Shown in pieces: positions 47,075-57,201 of a stretch of 64,000 nt of DNA. The notes beneath the pieces were generated by a model that made no database searches, was not told the DNA's origin, and was given only the letters and a program-made list of their open reading frames with translations. Position 1 is the first letter of the stretch. Every line of letters begins with the position of its first letter. The stretch covers positions 262,915 through 326,914 of the forward strand of contig JABMLH010000005.1 in the NCBI GenBank assembly GCA_013205085.1, in the 5' to 3' direction. The position numbers and the translations under genes are program-made. Origin of the DNA: Microbacteriaceae bacterium VKM Ac-2854 (GTDB taxonomy: Bacteria; Actinomycetota; Actinomycetes; Actinomycetales; Microbacteriaceae).

Positions 47075-48618
47075 AGCCAGCCCGCCTCGCGCAGGGCCAG
47101 GCGGACGTCGTCTCGGGCCGAATACGGCATGTGCACTCCTGCAACTTCGTGGTAGTCCTCGTGGCCGGGGCCCGCATAGAGGATCGAATCGCCGTCCTTC
47201 GCGAGCGAGATCGCCGCGCGCATCGCAGCGCGGGGGTCGGCGATCTCGTGGATCTCGCGGTCGGGCACGGCGCGGGTCGCGGCGTCGATGAGAACCGAGC
47301 GGATGGCCGCCGGGTCCTCCCACCGCGGATGGAAATCGGTGATGATCACGACGTCGGATCCGCGCGCGGCGATCGCGCCCATCGCGTCGCGCTTCGTGGG
47401 GTCGCGGTCGCCGTCGGCGCCGAACACCATGATCAGGCGTCCCGTCGTGAGCCGACGCAGCGCGACCAGCGTGTTCAGGAACGCATCGGGGCTGTGGCCG
47501 TAGTCGACGTAGACCCGCGGCCCGCGTTCGCCCGAGATGCGCTCGGCGCGGCCCGGGATGTAGACGTCGAGGACGTTGCCCTCGTCGAGCGAGTGCGCGA
47601 TCGCCTCGAGGTCGTAGCCCGACTCCACCAGCATCACGATCGCCAACGCCGCGTTGGCCGCCATGAACCAGCCGATCAGCGGGATGGTGACCTCGATGCT
47701 GCGGCCCTCGGGCCCGTCGAGTCGGAACGTGGTCGAGTCCGCCGCCGTCTCCAGCAGCTCCATCCGCCAGTCGCCCTGACCGGCCGGGTGCTCGGCGGTG
47801 GCCAGGGTCGTCACCGGGATCCGGCTCTCCGCCGCGAGGCGTACGCCCCATGGCGAGTCGACGGTGATCACGCCGCGACGGGCACGGTCGGGCTCGAACA
47901 GCGCGAGCTTGGCGTCGAAGTACCGATCCATGTCGGCGTAGTCGTCGAGGTGGTCGTGGGTGAGGTTGGTGAAGCCGACCACGTCGAACACGATGCCGTC
48001 GATCCGGTGCCGGGTCAGCGCCTGCGCCGAGACCTCGATCGCGACGGCGCGGACGGCCGATTCGCGCATCCGGGCGAGCAGCGCGTGCAACTCGCTCGCC
48101 TCCGGGGTGGTCAACGTGCTGGTCACCGCGACGTCGCCGATCCGTCGCTCCGCCGTCGAGCTGAGGCCGGAGACGACGCCGAGCTGACGCAGCAGCGCGT
48201 CGATGATGTAGACGACGCTGGTCTTGCCGTTGGTGCCTGTGACGCCGAAGATGGTCGGCGCCTCCTCGCGGGTGCGGTACACCCAGGCGGCGACGTCGCC
48301 GAGCGCCTCGCGCGGGTCCGCGATCACCAGCACCGGCAGGCCGCTGGCACGCGCCTCCTCGACGCCCGCGGCGTCCGTCATCACGGCGACCGCGCCGGAC
48401 GCGGCGGCATCGGCCGCGAAGCGCGCGCCGTGGACGTGCCGTCCGGCCACGCCGACGTAGAGGTCGCCCGGCTCGACGCCCTTCGAGCTCAGCGTCACAC
48501 CGCTGACCTCGACGCCGTCGACACTGCCGACGTGCTCGATGCCGAACTCGCTCACCAGCTGCGAGAGCGAGCGGGCGACGGGGTGCTCGGGGCGGAGGGA
48601 GGAGGGCATGGTGGACAT
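47071..48618 (-). CDS. murE: UDP-MurNAc-dipeptide--L-amino acid (position 3) ligase, MurE type
   Basis: A 515-residue Mur ligase that adds the third stem residue. ATP loop [26 protein letters not shown] and DYGHSPDAF are present. The residue-specificity motif is DFHPRWEDP at residues 428-436, where meso-DAP enzymes have DNPRxEDP; the Asn-Asp core is replaced by Phe-His. The added residue is therefore probably not meso-DAP, in line with the B-type walls of Microbacteriaceae (Lys, Orn, diaminobutyrate or homoserine). Start at ATG 48618 with an AGGGGG upstream. Confidence 0.92.
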   Translation of the reverse strand: MSTMPSSLRPEHPVARSLSQLVSEFGIEHVGSVDGVEVSGVTLSSKGVEPGDLYVGVAGRHVHGARFAADAAASGAVAVMTDAAGVEEARASGLPVLVIADPREALGDVAAWVYRTREEAPTIFGVTGTNGKTSVVYIIDALLRQLGVVSGLSSTAERRIGDVAVTSTLTTPEASELHALLARMRESAVRAVAIEVSAQALTRHRIDGIVFDVVGFTNLTHDHLDDYADMDRYFDAKLALFEPDRARRGVITVDSPWGVRLAAESRIPVTTLATAEHPAGQGDWRMELLETAADSTTFRLDGPEGRSIEVTIPLIGWFMAANAALAIVMLVESGYDLEAIAHSLDEGNVLDVYIPGRAERISGERGPRVYVDYGHSPDAFLNTLVALRRLTTGRLIMVFGADGDRDPTKRDAMGAIAARGSDVVIITDFHPRWEDPAAIRSVLIDAATRAVPDREIHEIADPRAAMRAAISLAKDGDSILYAGPGHEDYHEVAGVHMPYSARDDVRLALREAGWL

Positions 48619-48655
48619 CAGATGGCCCCCTCTTTCTTCGTTCGGTGCGGTGCTG

Positions 48656-50428
48656 TCACCACGTGGACGGATAGTTCACGGCTGGTGTCGTCGAAGGCTG
48701 TTCGCGGTAGGTCTTCAGGACCTGGGTCATGACCTGCTGGAAGACGGGGGCCGTCGCCTGGGACGTGTTCATCTTAACCGGATTGGCGATCACGACATAA
48801 ACGACGTAGTCCGGGTCCTCCGCCGGAGCGAGTCCGGCGATCGAGACGGTGTAGCTGGAGGAGTAGCCGCCGGAGCCGTCCGGCTGCTGAGCGGTACCGG
48901 TCTTGGTGGCGACGTTGTAGCCGTCCACGTGGATGTAGTTCGCCAGCCAGCCCTCGTTGTACTGGGTCTGCAGCATGTCGACGACGTCCTGCGCCGCGGT
49001 GGCCGAGACCACCTGGGTGCCCGTCGCCTCCGGGGTGTCCACCACGGTTCCGTCGGCCTTGGTGCAGCTCTCGACGAGCTGGGCCGGCAGGTGCACACCC
49101 TTGTTGCCGAGGGTCTGATAGATCCCGGCGACCTGCACCGCCGTGGTCGAGACGCCCTGCCCGAACATGGTCGCGTACTTGGTCTGGTTGTCCCAGTCCT
49201 GCCAGTCGTTCAGGATGCCGGAGGACTCGCCGGGGAAGCCGACGGCCGACTCGGTGCCGACACCGAACTTCTCCATGTAGTCGTAGCGCTGCTGACTCGT
49301 CAGCTGCTGACCGAGGGTGGCGATGCCGACGTTGGACGAGTCGCGCAGGATGCCGGTCAGCGTGTAGTTGGTCGGGGCGTGGCTGGAGTCGTCGTTGAAC
49401 TGGGCGCCGTCCTGATCCCAGCTGTCGGGGATGGTGGCCTGGGTCGTCGGCGTGGCGAGGCCCTGATCGATCAGCATGGCGGCGGTCATCGCCTTGAACG
49501 TCGAACCGGGCTCGAAGGGGTCGGAGAAGACGTGCGATCCCCGGTTGTTCGCATCCGTCGCGGCCGGGTCGTTCGGGTCGACGGCGTTGGTCTCGGCGAC
49601 GGCGAGCAACTTGCCCGTCTTCACCTCTTGCACGATCACGGATCCGTAGCTGCCGCCGACCTCGTCGACCCGCGCCTGCAGCACCTGCTGCGAGTAGTAC
49701 TGCAGGTCGGAGTCGATCGTCAGCGTGACGGTGCCGCCGTCGACAGCCGGCGTCTCCGTAACCGTGCTGCCCGGGATTCGGACGCCGTCGACGCTCTTCT
49801 CGTAACTCTCCGCGCCGTTCGAGCCGGCGAGGCAGGAGTTCTCGAGGTACTCGACGCCCTCCTGGGCCTCGCCGTCCGCTCCGACGTAGCCGACCAGGTT
49901 GCCGGCAACGGCACCGTTCGGATAGGTGCGGCCGGCGTCGGTGTAGTAGTAGGCCCACGGGATGCTCAGGGCGTCGAGCTTCTCGTAGGTGGCCAGGTCC
50001 ATCCCGGTGAACAGCTTGAGGTAGTCCGACTTCGGATCCTTGGCCAGGGCATCCGCGATCGCGCCCGTGATCTGCTCGACGGTCTGACCCGTGATCGCGC
50101 CGATCTCGGAGGCCGCCTCCTCGACGCTGATGATCACGTCGCCCTGGTCGACCTCGCGACCGAATTCGGCAACGTTCTTCGGCGAGACGACGAGGTCGTA
50201 GCGGGTGATGCTGTCGGCGAGAACGACGCCGTTGGCATCGACGATGGTGCCGCGGGTGCCGTAAGTGGTGATGCTGCTGGCCTGGCTCTTCGCCGCGTCC
50301 GTCGTCAACGCGTTGGCGCGGACGATCTGGATGTCGACGAGGCGGCCGACGAAGATCCCGATGATCGCGACGATCAGAACGAAGGTGATCGCCGTGCGTC
50401 GCCGACTGGCGAGGGGATGGTGTCTCAT
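48656..50428 (-). CDS. ftsI: Division-specific penicillin-binding protein (FtsI/PBP3, class B)
   Basis: A 590-residue transpeptidase. Short cytoplasmic head, one membrane helix at about 13-33, dimerisation domain (RGTIVDANGVVLA), then the transpeptidase domain with catalytic Ser in PGSTFKAMT, the SSN triad in DSSNVGI and KTGTAQ. It cross-links septal wall with FtsW. Followed by murE after 37 bases. Confidence 0.95.
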   Translation of the reverse strand: MRHHPLASRRRTAITFVLIVAIIGIFVGRLVDIQIVRANALTTDAAKSQASSITTYGTRGTIVDANGVVLADSITRYDLVVSPKNVAEFGREVDQGDVIISVEEAASEIGAITGQTVEQITGAIADALAKDPKSDYLKLFTGMDLATYEKLDALSIPWAYYYTDAGRTYPNGAVAGNLVGYVGADGEAQEGVEYLENSCLAGSNGAESYEKSVDGVRIPGSTVTETPAVDGGTVTLTIDSDLQYYSQQVLQARVDEVGGSYGSVIVQEVKTGKLLAVAETNAVDPNDPAATDANNRGSHVFSDPFEPGSTFKAMTAAMLIDQGLATPTTQATIPDSWDQDGAQFNDDSSHAPTNYTLTGILRDSSNVGIATLGQQLTSQQRYDYMEKFGVGTESAVGFPGESSGILNDWQDWDNQTKYATMFGQGVSTTAVQVAGIYQTLGNKGVHLPAQLVESCTKADGTVVDTPEATGTQVVSATAAQDVVDMLQTQYNEGWLANYIHVDGYNVATKTGTAQQPDGSGGYSSSYTVSIAGLAPAEDPDYVVYVVIANPVKMNTSQATAPVFQQVMTQVLKTYREQPSTTPAVNYPSTW

Positions 50429-50491
50429 CGGGTCGGCATCCTCTTTCCGGAACGGGCGGGGTCGTGCGGCGCGGCTCAGTGCGTGACAGGC

Positions 50492-51091
50492 TCAGTGCGT
50501 GACCGGGGCGGGCAGTTCGCCCTGCAACGGTACGGGCGCACCCGCCGCGGCGGGGTCCGACGCGGCCGTGTCGGTCGAAGCCTGGGCGTCAGCCGAGGGC
50601 GTCGCCGGAGTGAGCAGCGAGTTCGGCACCAGGTTCGCGCCGGCGACGGCGGCCCCCGTCGCCGCGGCGGGAACGCCGAGGACGGCCCCGTCGGAGAGGC
50701 GGAGGTAGACCGGCGACGAGTTGGTCACCATCCCCTGCGCCTGAGCGGCCGCCGCGAGGCTCTGCGGCGAGCTGAGCGCGTCCACCGCATCCTGCTTCTC
50801 CGCGTTGGCTCGTGTGAGGTTCTTCTGCTGACTCTGCAGCGTGGTGATCTCGTAGGCGCCCTGCGAGAGACCGACGCTGATCAGCAACTGGATCACCACG
50901 ATGACGAACAGGCCGGCCACCGCCACGAGGGCGTACACCACCCGCGGACGGGCGGCGCGCTGCTCGGGAGTCGGCACGACCTCGATGTGCGGGCGCCGGG
51001 CGGGTTCCTCCCGACGGATCGGCTCGATGACGGCCGTGTCGATGACGGCCGTGTCGATGACGGCGGTGTCGATGACGGCGGTGACGCTCAT
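50492..51091 (-). CDS. FtsL-like septum protein with N-terminal repeats
   Basis: A 199-residue protein in the ftsL position between rsmH and ftsI. One membrane helix at about 52-75 ([18 protein letters not shown]) and a following coiled coil ([20 protein letters not shown]) fit FtsL. The head carries four TAVID units coded by exact or near-exact 15-bp repeats, and the tail (150-199) is Ala/Pro/Thr-rich and low complexity. ATG 51091 overlaps the rsmH stop (ATGA). The call is by position and topology, because FtsL sequence is poorly conserved. Confidence 0.8.
   Translation of the reverse strand: MSVTAVIDTAVIDTAVIDTAVIEPIRREEPARRPHIEVVPTPEQRAARPRVVYALVAVAGLFVIVVIQLLISVGLSQGAYEITTLQSQQKNLTRANAEKQDAVDALSSPQSLAAAAQAQGMVTNSSPVYLRLSDGAVLGVPAAATGAAVAGANLVPNSLLTPATPSADAQASTDTAASDPAAAGAPVPLQGELPAPVTH
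51024..51083. repeat. Four 15-bp tandem repeats in the ftsL-like gene
   Basis: TCGATGACGGCCGTG at 51024-51038 and 51039-51053, and a one-base variant at 51054-51068 and 51069-51083. Each adds five residues (TAVID). Confidence 0.95.
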
Positions 51092-52071
51092 GCGTGCCTC
51101 CTGATCCTCTCGGCCGCGCGCAGTCGCACGGGCGTCGCTCGGGGGTTCCTTACCTTCTCGTCGTCGTCGGCGAGCTCGGCGCCCCGGATGACGAGGCTGA
51201 ATTCTGGGCGGTGCTCCGGCAGCTCCATCGGCAGTCCGGCCGGAGCCGTCGAGGAGGAGACCCGGGCGAACTCGCGCTTGACGATGCGGTCCTCCAGCGA
51301 CTGATACGCCTCGACGACGATCCGGCCGCCGACGGCGACCACCTCGAGGGCGTTCGGGATCGCGCGCTCCAGCACCGACAGCTCCTGGTTGACCTCGATC
51401 CGCAGCGCCTGGAAGACGCGCTTGGCGGGGTGGCCGTTGCGCTGGATCGCGACCGGGGTCGCCGCCTGGATGATCTCGACCAGCCGTCCGGAGCGGACGA
51501 GCCGCTCACTCGCGCGCGCCTCGACGATCTTCTTCGCGTACCGGGCGGCGAGCTTCTCCTCGCCGTACTGGTGGAAGATGCGCCGCAGTTCCGTCTCCGG
51601 GTACTCGTTCAGCACCTCCTCCGCCGTCAGCTCGGAGGTGGAGTCCATCCGCATGTCCAGCGGCGCGTCCTTGGAGTAGGAGAAGCCGCGCTCGGTCTCA
51701 TCCAGTTGTAGCGACGAGACGCCGAGGTCGAAGAGGATGCCGTCGGCCGCATCGATGCCGAGTTCGTCCAGCACCTCCGGCAACTCGTCGTAGACGGCGT
51801 GCACCAGGTCGATCCGGGCGGAGTGCGCGGCGAGCCGCTCCCCCGCCAGCGCGAGCGCCTCCGGATCGCGGTCCAGCCCGAGGAGGTGGATGTTCGGGAA
51901 GCGCTCGAGCAGACCGAGAGAGTGCCCGCCCATTCCGAGCGTGCAGTCCACGAGCACCGCGCCGTCGCGCTGAAGCGCGGGAGCGAGCAGCTCGATGCAG
52001 CGCTCGAGCAGCACCGGGATGTGGCGCTCCTCGGTGGGCTTGGGTGTGTCGTTGTTCTGGTCGGTGGCCAT
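51088..52071 (-). CDS. rsmH: 16S rRNA m4C1402 methyltransferase RsmH
   Basis: A 327-residue SAM methyltransferase (MraW) that methylates C1402 of 16S r[21 protein letters not shown] motif [11 protein letters not shown] and [18 protein letters not shown] are conserved. ATG 52071 ([11 protein letters not shown]) starts the family sequence. Second gene of the dcw cluster. Confidence 0.95.
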   Translation of the reverse strand: MATDQNNDTPKPTEERHIPVLLERCIELLAPALQRDGAVLVDCTLGMGGHSLGLLERFPNIHLLGLDRDPEALALAGERLAAHSARIDLVHAVYDELPEVLDELGIDAADGILFDLGVSSLQLDETERGFSYSKDAPLDMRMDSTSELTAEEVLNEYPETELRRIFHQYGEEKLAARYAKKIVEARASERLVRSGRLVEIIQAATPVAIQRNGHPAKRVFQALRIEVNQELSVLERAIPNALEVVAVGGRIVVEAYQSLEDRIVKREFARVSSSTAPAGLPMELPEHRPEFSLVIRGAELADDDEKVRNPRATPVRLRAAERIRRHA

Positions 52072-52180
52072 TGCGGTCCCCGGCCGATCCTGTTCCTGCC
52101 GCCCGATCCCCATCCATCGCGTCCGGACACCGGGGAAGGTGCGTCCGGGCGCCGAGTGGCTGGGAGTCGCGCGGCAGGAG

Positions 52181-52612
52181 CTAGAACAGCCCCGGGATCA
52201 CCTCCTCCTGAGTGTCGGCGAATACGGATTCCTGCTCGTCGAGGTACGTGGCCCAGGCGTCGGCCGCCCAGATCTCGGCGCGGTTGCCCGCGCCGATCAC
52301 GGCGAGATCGCGATCCAGGCCTGCATAGGCCCGCAGGGCGGCGGGGATGGTGACGCGGTTCTGCTTGTCCGGCTCCTCCGACGACGCTCCCGAGAGGAAG
52401 ACGCGGAGGAAGTCGCGGGCCTGCTTGCTCGACACAGGCGCCGAGCGGATCTTCGTGTGCATCGCCTCGAACTCGGTGGCGCTGAACACGTAGAGGCAGC
52501 GTTCCTGGCCTCGGGTGACGACCACACCGGAGGAGAGCTCGTCGCGGAACTTGGCCGGCAGGATCACGCGGCCCTTCTCGTCGAGCTTCGGGGAGTAGGT
52601 GCCGAGAAACAT
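52181..52612 (-). CDS. mraZ: Transcriptional regulator MraZ
   Basis: A 143-residue protein with two AbrB-like half-domains; [17 protein letters not shown] begins the first and [16 protein letters not shown] the second. It binds repeats in front of its own gene and represses the dcw cluster. Candidate binding repeats are seen 40-65 bases upstream. Confidence 0.95.
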   Translation of the reverse strand: MFLGTYSPKLDEKGRVILPAKFRDELSSGVVVTRGQERCLYVFSATEFEAMHTKIRSAPVSSKQARDFLRVFLSGASSEEPDKQNRVTIPAALRAYAGLDRDLAVIGAGNRAEIWAADAWATYLDEQESVFADTQEEVIPGLF

Positions 52613-52651
52613 GGCTCACTCCCCCACTTCTTCCGGCCAAGGTTGATGTTG

Positions 52652-52677
52652 CTCCACAGTACTCCACTTCCCCCCAC
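52652..52677 (-). promoter_or_regulatory. Candidate MraZ operator: three TGGRG repeats at 10-bp spacing
   Basis: On the minus strand GTGGGG, GTGGAG and GTGGAG start exactly 10 bases apart, 40-65 bases before mraZ. E. coli MraZ binds TGGGN repeats separated by 5 bases, the same phase, so this fits autoregulation of the dcw cluster. Confidence 0.7.
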
Positions 52678-52798
52678 CAACAACCCCCAGACGCGGCGAA
52701 ACGACGAATCTTCGCTGGCAGTGTCCCGGTAATCACGCGGAAGTAGGGCGGTGGAGGGAGGTGGAGGAGGGGTGGGGGCAACGGGAGTGTCCGGGCAC

Positions 52799-52829
52799 AA
52801 AAAAAGGGCCGATCCGTGAGGATCGGCCC
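52799..52829 (-). terminator. Rho-independent terminator after DUF3040 gene
   Basis: A 10-bp GC-rich stem (52806-52815 with 52820-52829), GTGA loop and seven A on the plus strand (U tract on the minus strand), 55 bases past the DUF3040 stop. The most classical terminator of the window; it insulates the dcw promoter. Confidence 0.95.
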
Positions 52830-52883
52830 GGGGGTGGTGCGGGGTGGTGCGTCGTGGGGGGGGCGGTGGGAGTGGTGCGGTGG

Positions 52884-53273
52884 TCAGCTCCGACCGTCGC
52901 CGCGGTTGTCCCATCGTTCGTTCAAACGGTCCATGAACCCGGACTGCGGGTTGGCGCCGCGCGCGGGACGCGGGGTGGAGCCGCTACTGAGATCGGGCAG
53001 CTCGTCGCCGGAACCGTGCGTCGGTCGCATCGCGACGATGACGCCGCCGAGCATCAGCGCGAAGCCGACGATGCCGACGATCGGCTGGCGCACGATGACA
53101 CCGGTCACGAGGACGGCGAGCCCGACGATCGCGAGCAGGACTCCGAGCACGATGGCTCGGTAGTTGGTCTTGCCTCGTCGGTTTCCGACCGCCGCGACGA
53201 AGTCGGCATCGTTCTGATAGAGATTGCGCTCCATCTCGTCGAGGAGCCGTTGCTCATGTTCCGAAAGCGGCAT
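52884..53273 (-). CDS. DUF3040 membrane protein
   Basis: A 129-residue protein. PLSEHEQRLLDEMERNLYQND begins the DUF3040 pattern (here split at residues 2-21), two hydrophobic segments lie at about 40-80, and an acidic/polar tail follows. Function unknown; common upstream of mraZ in actinobacteria. ATG 53273 has GGGG 5 bases upstream; the longer frame has no conserved sequence. Confidence 0.88.
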   Translation of the reverse strand: MPLSEHEQRLLDEMERNLYQNDADFVAAVGNRRGKTNYRAIVLGVLLAIVGLAVLVTGVIVRQPIVGIVGFALMLGGVIVAMRPTHGSGDELPDLSSGSTPRPARGANPQSGFMDRLNERWDNRGDGRS

Positions 53274-53397
53274 CTGGACCCCTTCAGGGTGGGTATCGGC
53301 GCTTGTTCCGATACCAGTGGTTGGCGAGCGTCGACTCGGCGGGTGGCGGTTCATTGTAAGCCCTCCGCTACGGCGTCGTACAGGAGGCGTCGAAGCT

Positions 53398-53403
53398 TAG
53401 GCT
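53398..53403 (+). promoter_or_regulatory. -10 box of idsA
   Basis: TAGGCT, 6 bases before GTG 53410; leaderless start implied. Confidence 0.5.
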
Positions 53404-53409
53404 GTTCGG

Positions 53410-54510
53410 GTGAACCACTTCATCCGTCTGGTCGATCGTGTTCAGTTGCGTATCGATGAGTTCCTCACCGAACGCACCCCAATTCTCGTCTCGATCGGCG
53501 CGGATGCAGGCGCGTTGGCCGACCTTTCGCGGGACTTTCTCAGCGGAGGCAAACGCTTCCGGGCGCAGTTCTGCGAGGCGGGTTGGGACGCGGTGTCCAC
53601 GGTGCCCTCGCCGGAGCATCCGAGCGGCTCCGATCCGGTCGCGCGCGTCGGCGCAGCGCTGGAACTCTTCCACGCAGCGGCGCTCGTGCACGACGACGTG
53701 ATCGACAACTCGGACACGCGTCGCGGCGCTCCCAGCGCGCACCGCCGGCTGGCCGCGACGCACTCCGACGGCGGCTGGGCGGGCTCCGCGGACGAGTTCG
53801 GGCGATCCGCGGCGATCCTGCTCGGCGACCTCGTCCTGATCTGGTCGGACGAACTGTTCGCGGATGCGAACACCCGCATCGGAGCGATCGAAGCGTCGGT
53901 GCGCGCGCGCCGCGAGTTCAACACGATGCGCACCGAGGTGACGCTCGGTCAGTACCTCGACATCCTCGAGGAGAGCGCGTGGGCGGAACACAACGAGAGC
54001 GAGCACGTGCAGCGCGCGCTCCGGGTCGTCACCTACAAGAGCGCGAAGTACAGCATCGAGGCGCCGCTGACCATCGGTGCCGCGCTCGGCGGCGGCACGG
54101 AGGCGCAGCTGGACGCCCTGCGCGCCTTCGGCCTCCCGCTCGGCGTGGCGTTCCAGCTCCGCGACGACGTGCTCGGCGTCTTCGGCGACCCCGCGACCAC
54201 GGGCAAGCCCAGCGGTGACGACCTGCGCGAGGGCAAGCGCACGGTGCTGCTCGCGCTTGCACGCGCCGGCGCCTCGGCGTCGGAACGCGCGGAACTCGAC
54301 GCGATCGTGGGCCGCGCGGATGTGAGCGAGGCCGACATCGCTCGGGCTCAGGAGATCATCCGGACCAGCGGCGGCCTCGACGGACTCGAGACCATGATCA
54401 CGGCCTCGGTCGACGAGGCCCTGGCGTCACTGCACTCCGCTCCTCTGCGCTCCGAGGGCATCGATCGGCTGCGCGAGCTCGCCCGCGTCGTCACGGTCCG
54501 CTCGGCGTAG
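53410..54510 (+). CDS. idsA: Polyprenyl diphosphate synthase (trans-isoprenyl type)
   Basis: A 366-residue enzyme that chains isopentenyl diphosphate to longer prenyl diphosphates. First Asp-rich motif VHDDVIDNSD and second FQLRDDVLGVFGD bind Mg; GGKRFRAQF binds substrate. Product length cannot be read safely. GTG 53410 follows a -10 box by 6 bases. The homologue in M. tuberculosis also lies near pknL. Confidence 0.92.
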   Translation: MNHFIRLVDRVQLRIDEFLTERTPILVSIGADAGALADLSRDFLSGGKRFRAQFCEAGWDAVSTVPSPEHPSGSDPVARVGAALELFHAAALVHDDVIDNSDTRRGAPSAHRRLAATHSDGGWAGSADEFGRSAAILLGDLVLIWSDELFADANTRIGAIEASVRARREFNTMRTEVTLGQYLDILEESAWAEHNESEHVQRALRVVTYKSAKYSIEAPLTIGAALGGGTEAQLDALRAFGLPLGVAFQLRDDVLGVFGDPATTGKPSGDDLREGKRTVLLALARAGASASERAELDAIVGRADVSEADIARAQEIIRTSGGLDGLETMITASVDEALASLHSAPLRSEGIDRLRELARVVTVRSA

Positions 54511-54581
54511 CCGTCCAGCCGATTGCTGTGCACGGCGACCAGCGGCTCCCCACTTCGGTCGCTGCGCGGGGCGAGCGCGCC

Positions 54582-54950
54582 CTACGCGAGGGCCTGCGCG
54601 ACGCGGCGCACCTCGGCCTTGCGGCCGGCGCGCAGCGCGTCGATCGGCGACGTGCCCAGGCTCTCCTCGACCGAGAGCATCCACTCGACGGCCTCGTCGT
54701 CGCTGAAGCCGGAGTCGGCGAGCAGGATCGCGGTGCCGCGGATCTCGGACATCGGCGCGCCGTCGCGGATGAACGAGGCCGGCACAACGAGAACGCCGCC
54801 CCGGCGGGTGGCGATGAGCTGGTGCTCCTGAATGAGCTGGCGGACGCGACTGACGTTGAGGCCGAGCAGTTCGACGAGATCGGGGACGGTCAGCCACTCG
54901 GTTCCGGATTCGGGGGCGGCGGTGTCGCTGGTATCGCTGGGGGAAGTCAC
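54582..54950 (-). CDS. Rv2175c-like DNA-binding protein
   Basis: A 122-residue protein with a winged-helix region (WLTVPDLVELLGLNVSRVRQ) and C-terminal helical part. Rv2175c of M. tuberculosis is a DNA-binding protein phosphorylated by PknL; the same two genes lie divergently here, 184 bases apart. The N-terminal tail (SPSDTSDTAAP) offers Thr/Ser sites. Start GTG 54950. Confidence 0.88.
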   Translation of the reverse strand: MTSPSDTSDTAAPESGTEWLTVPDLVELLGLNVSRVRQLIQEHQLIATRRGGVLVVPASFIRDGAPMSEIRGTAILLADSGFSDDEAVEWMLSVEESLGTSPIDALRAGRKAEVRRVAQALA

Positions 54951-55122
54951 GCATCAAGAGTGGCACGGCGCGCCGGAGGCTCCAAGCCGTTCATGTTCTC
55001 CGTCACCATCCGGCGGGCGTACGGTAACGGTAGCTGCGTACGCTCGCTCTGCACGGTTCCGGCGAGCAGGTTCCTGTGAGCAGGGGTCAGCGTTGCGCAC
55101 AGGTTCGGGGCCCCGCCTTGCC

Positions 55123-55128
55123 TAGACT
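55123..55128 (+). promoter_or_regulatory. -10 box of pknL-like gene
   Basis: TAGACT, 6 bases before GTG 55135; leaderless start implied. Confidence 0.5.
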
Positions 55129-55134
55129 CATCGC

Positions 55135-57114
<1,980 letters not shown>

Positions 57115-57134
57115 CCGCCTGCTGGCGCACAAGG

Positions 57135-57187
57135 AGGGGGTTGTCACTCCGTCCCACCGCAGTGATGGGACGGAGTGACAACCCCCT
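57135..57187. terminator. Long palindrome, likely bidirectional terminator
   Basis: Two perfect 22-bp arms (57135-57156, 57166-57187) with a 9-base loop between converging pknL and aroG. Its stem contains GTTGTCACT, as does the palindrome at 2975. Confidence 0.85.
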
Positions 57188-57201
57188 ACGAATGATCCCG
57201 G

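Noticed and set aside
48539-51304. 921-codon plus-strand frame over ftsI and the ftsL-like gene
   Set aside because: Shadow of conserved minus-strand genes; composition is repetitive Arg/Gly/Asp/Val.
54951-55134. Extra small gene in the gap before pknL
   Set aside because: No frame with a start, ribosome site and plausible composition; only the two promoter regions are expected here.
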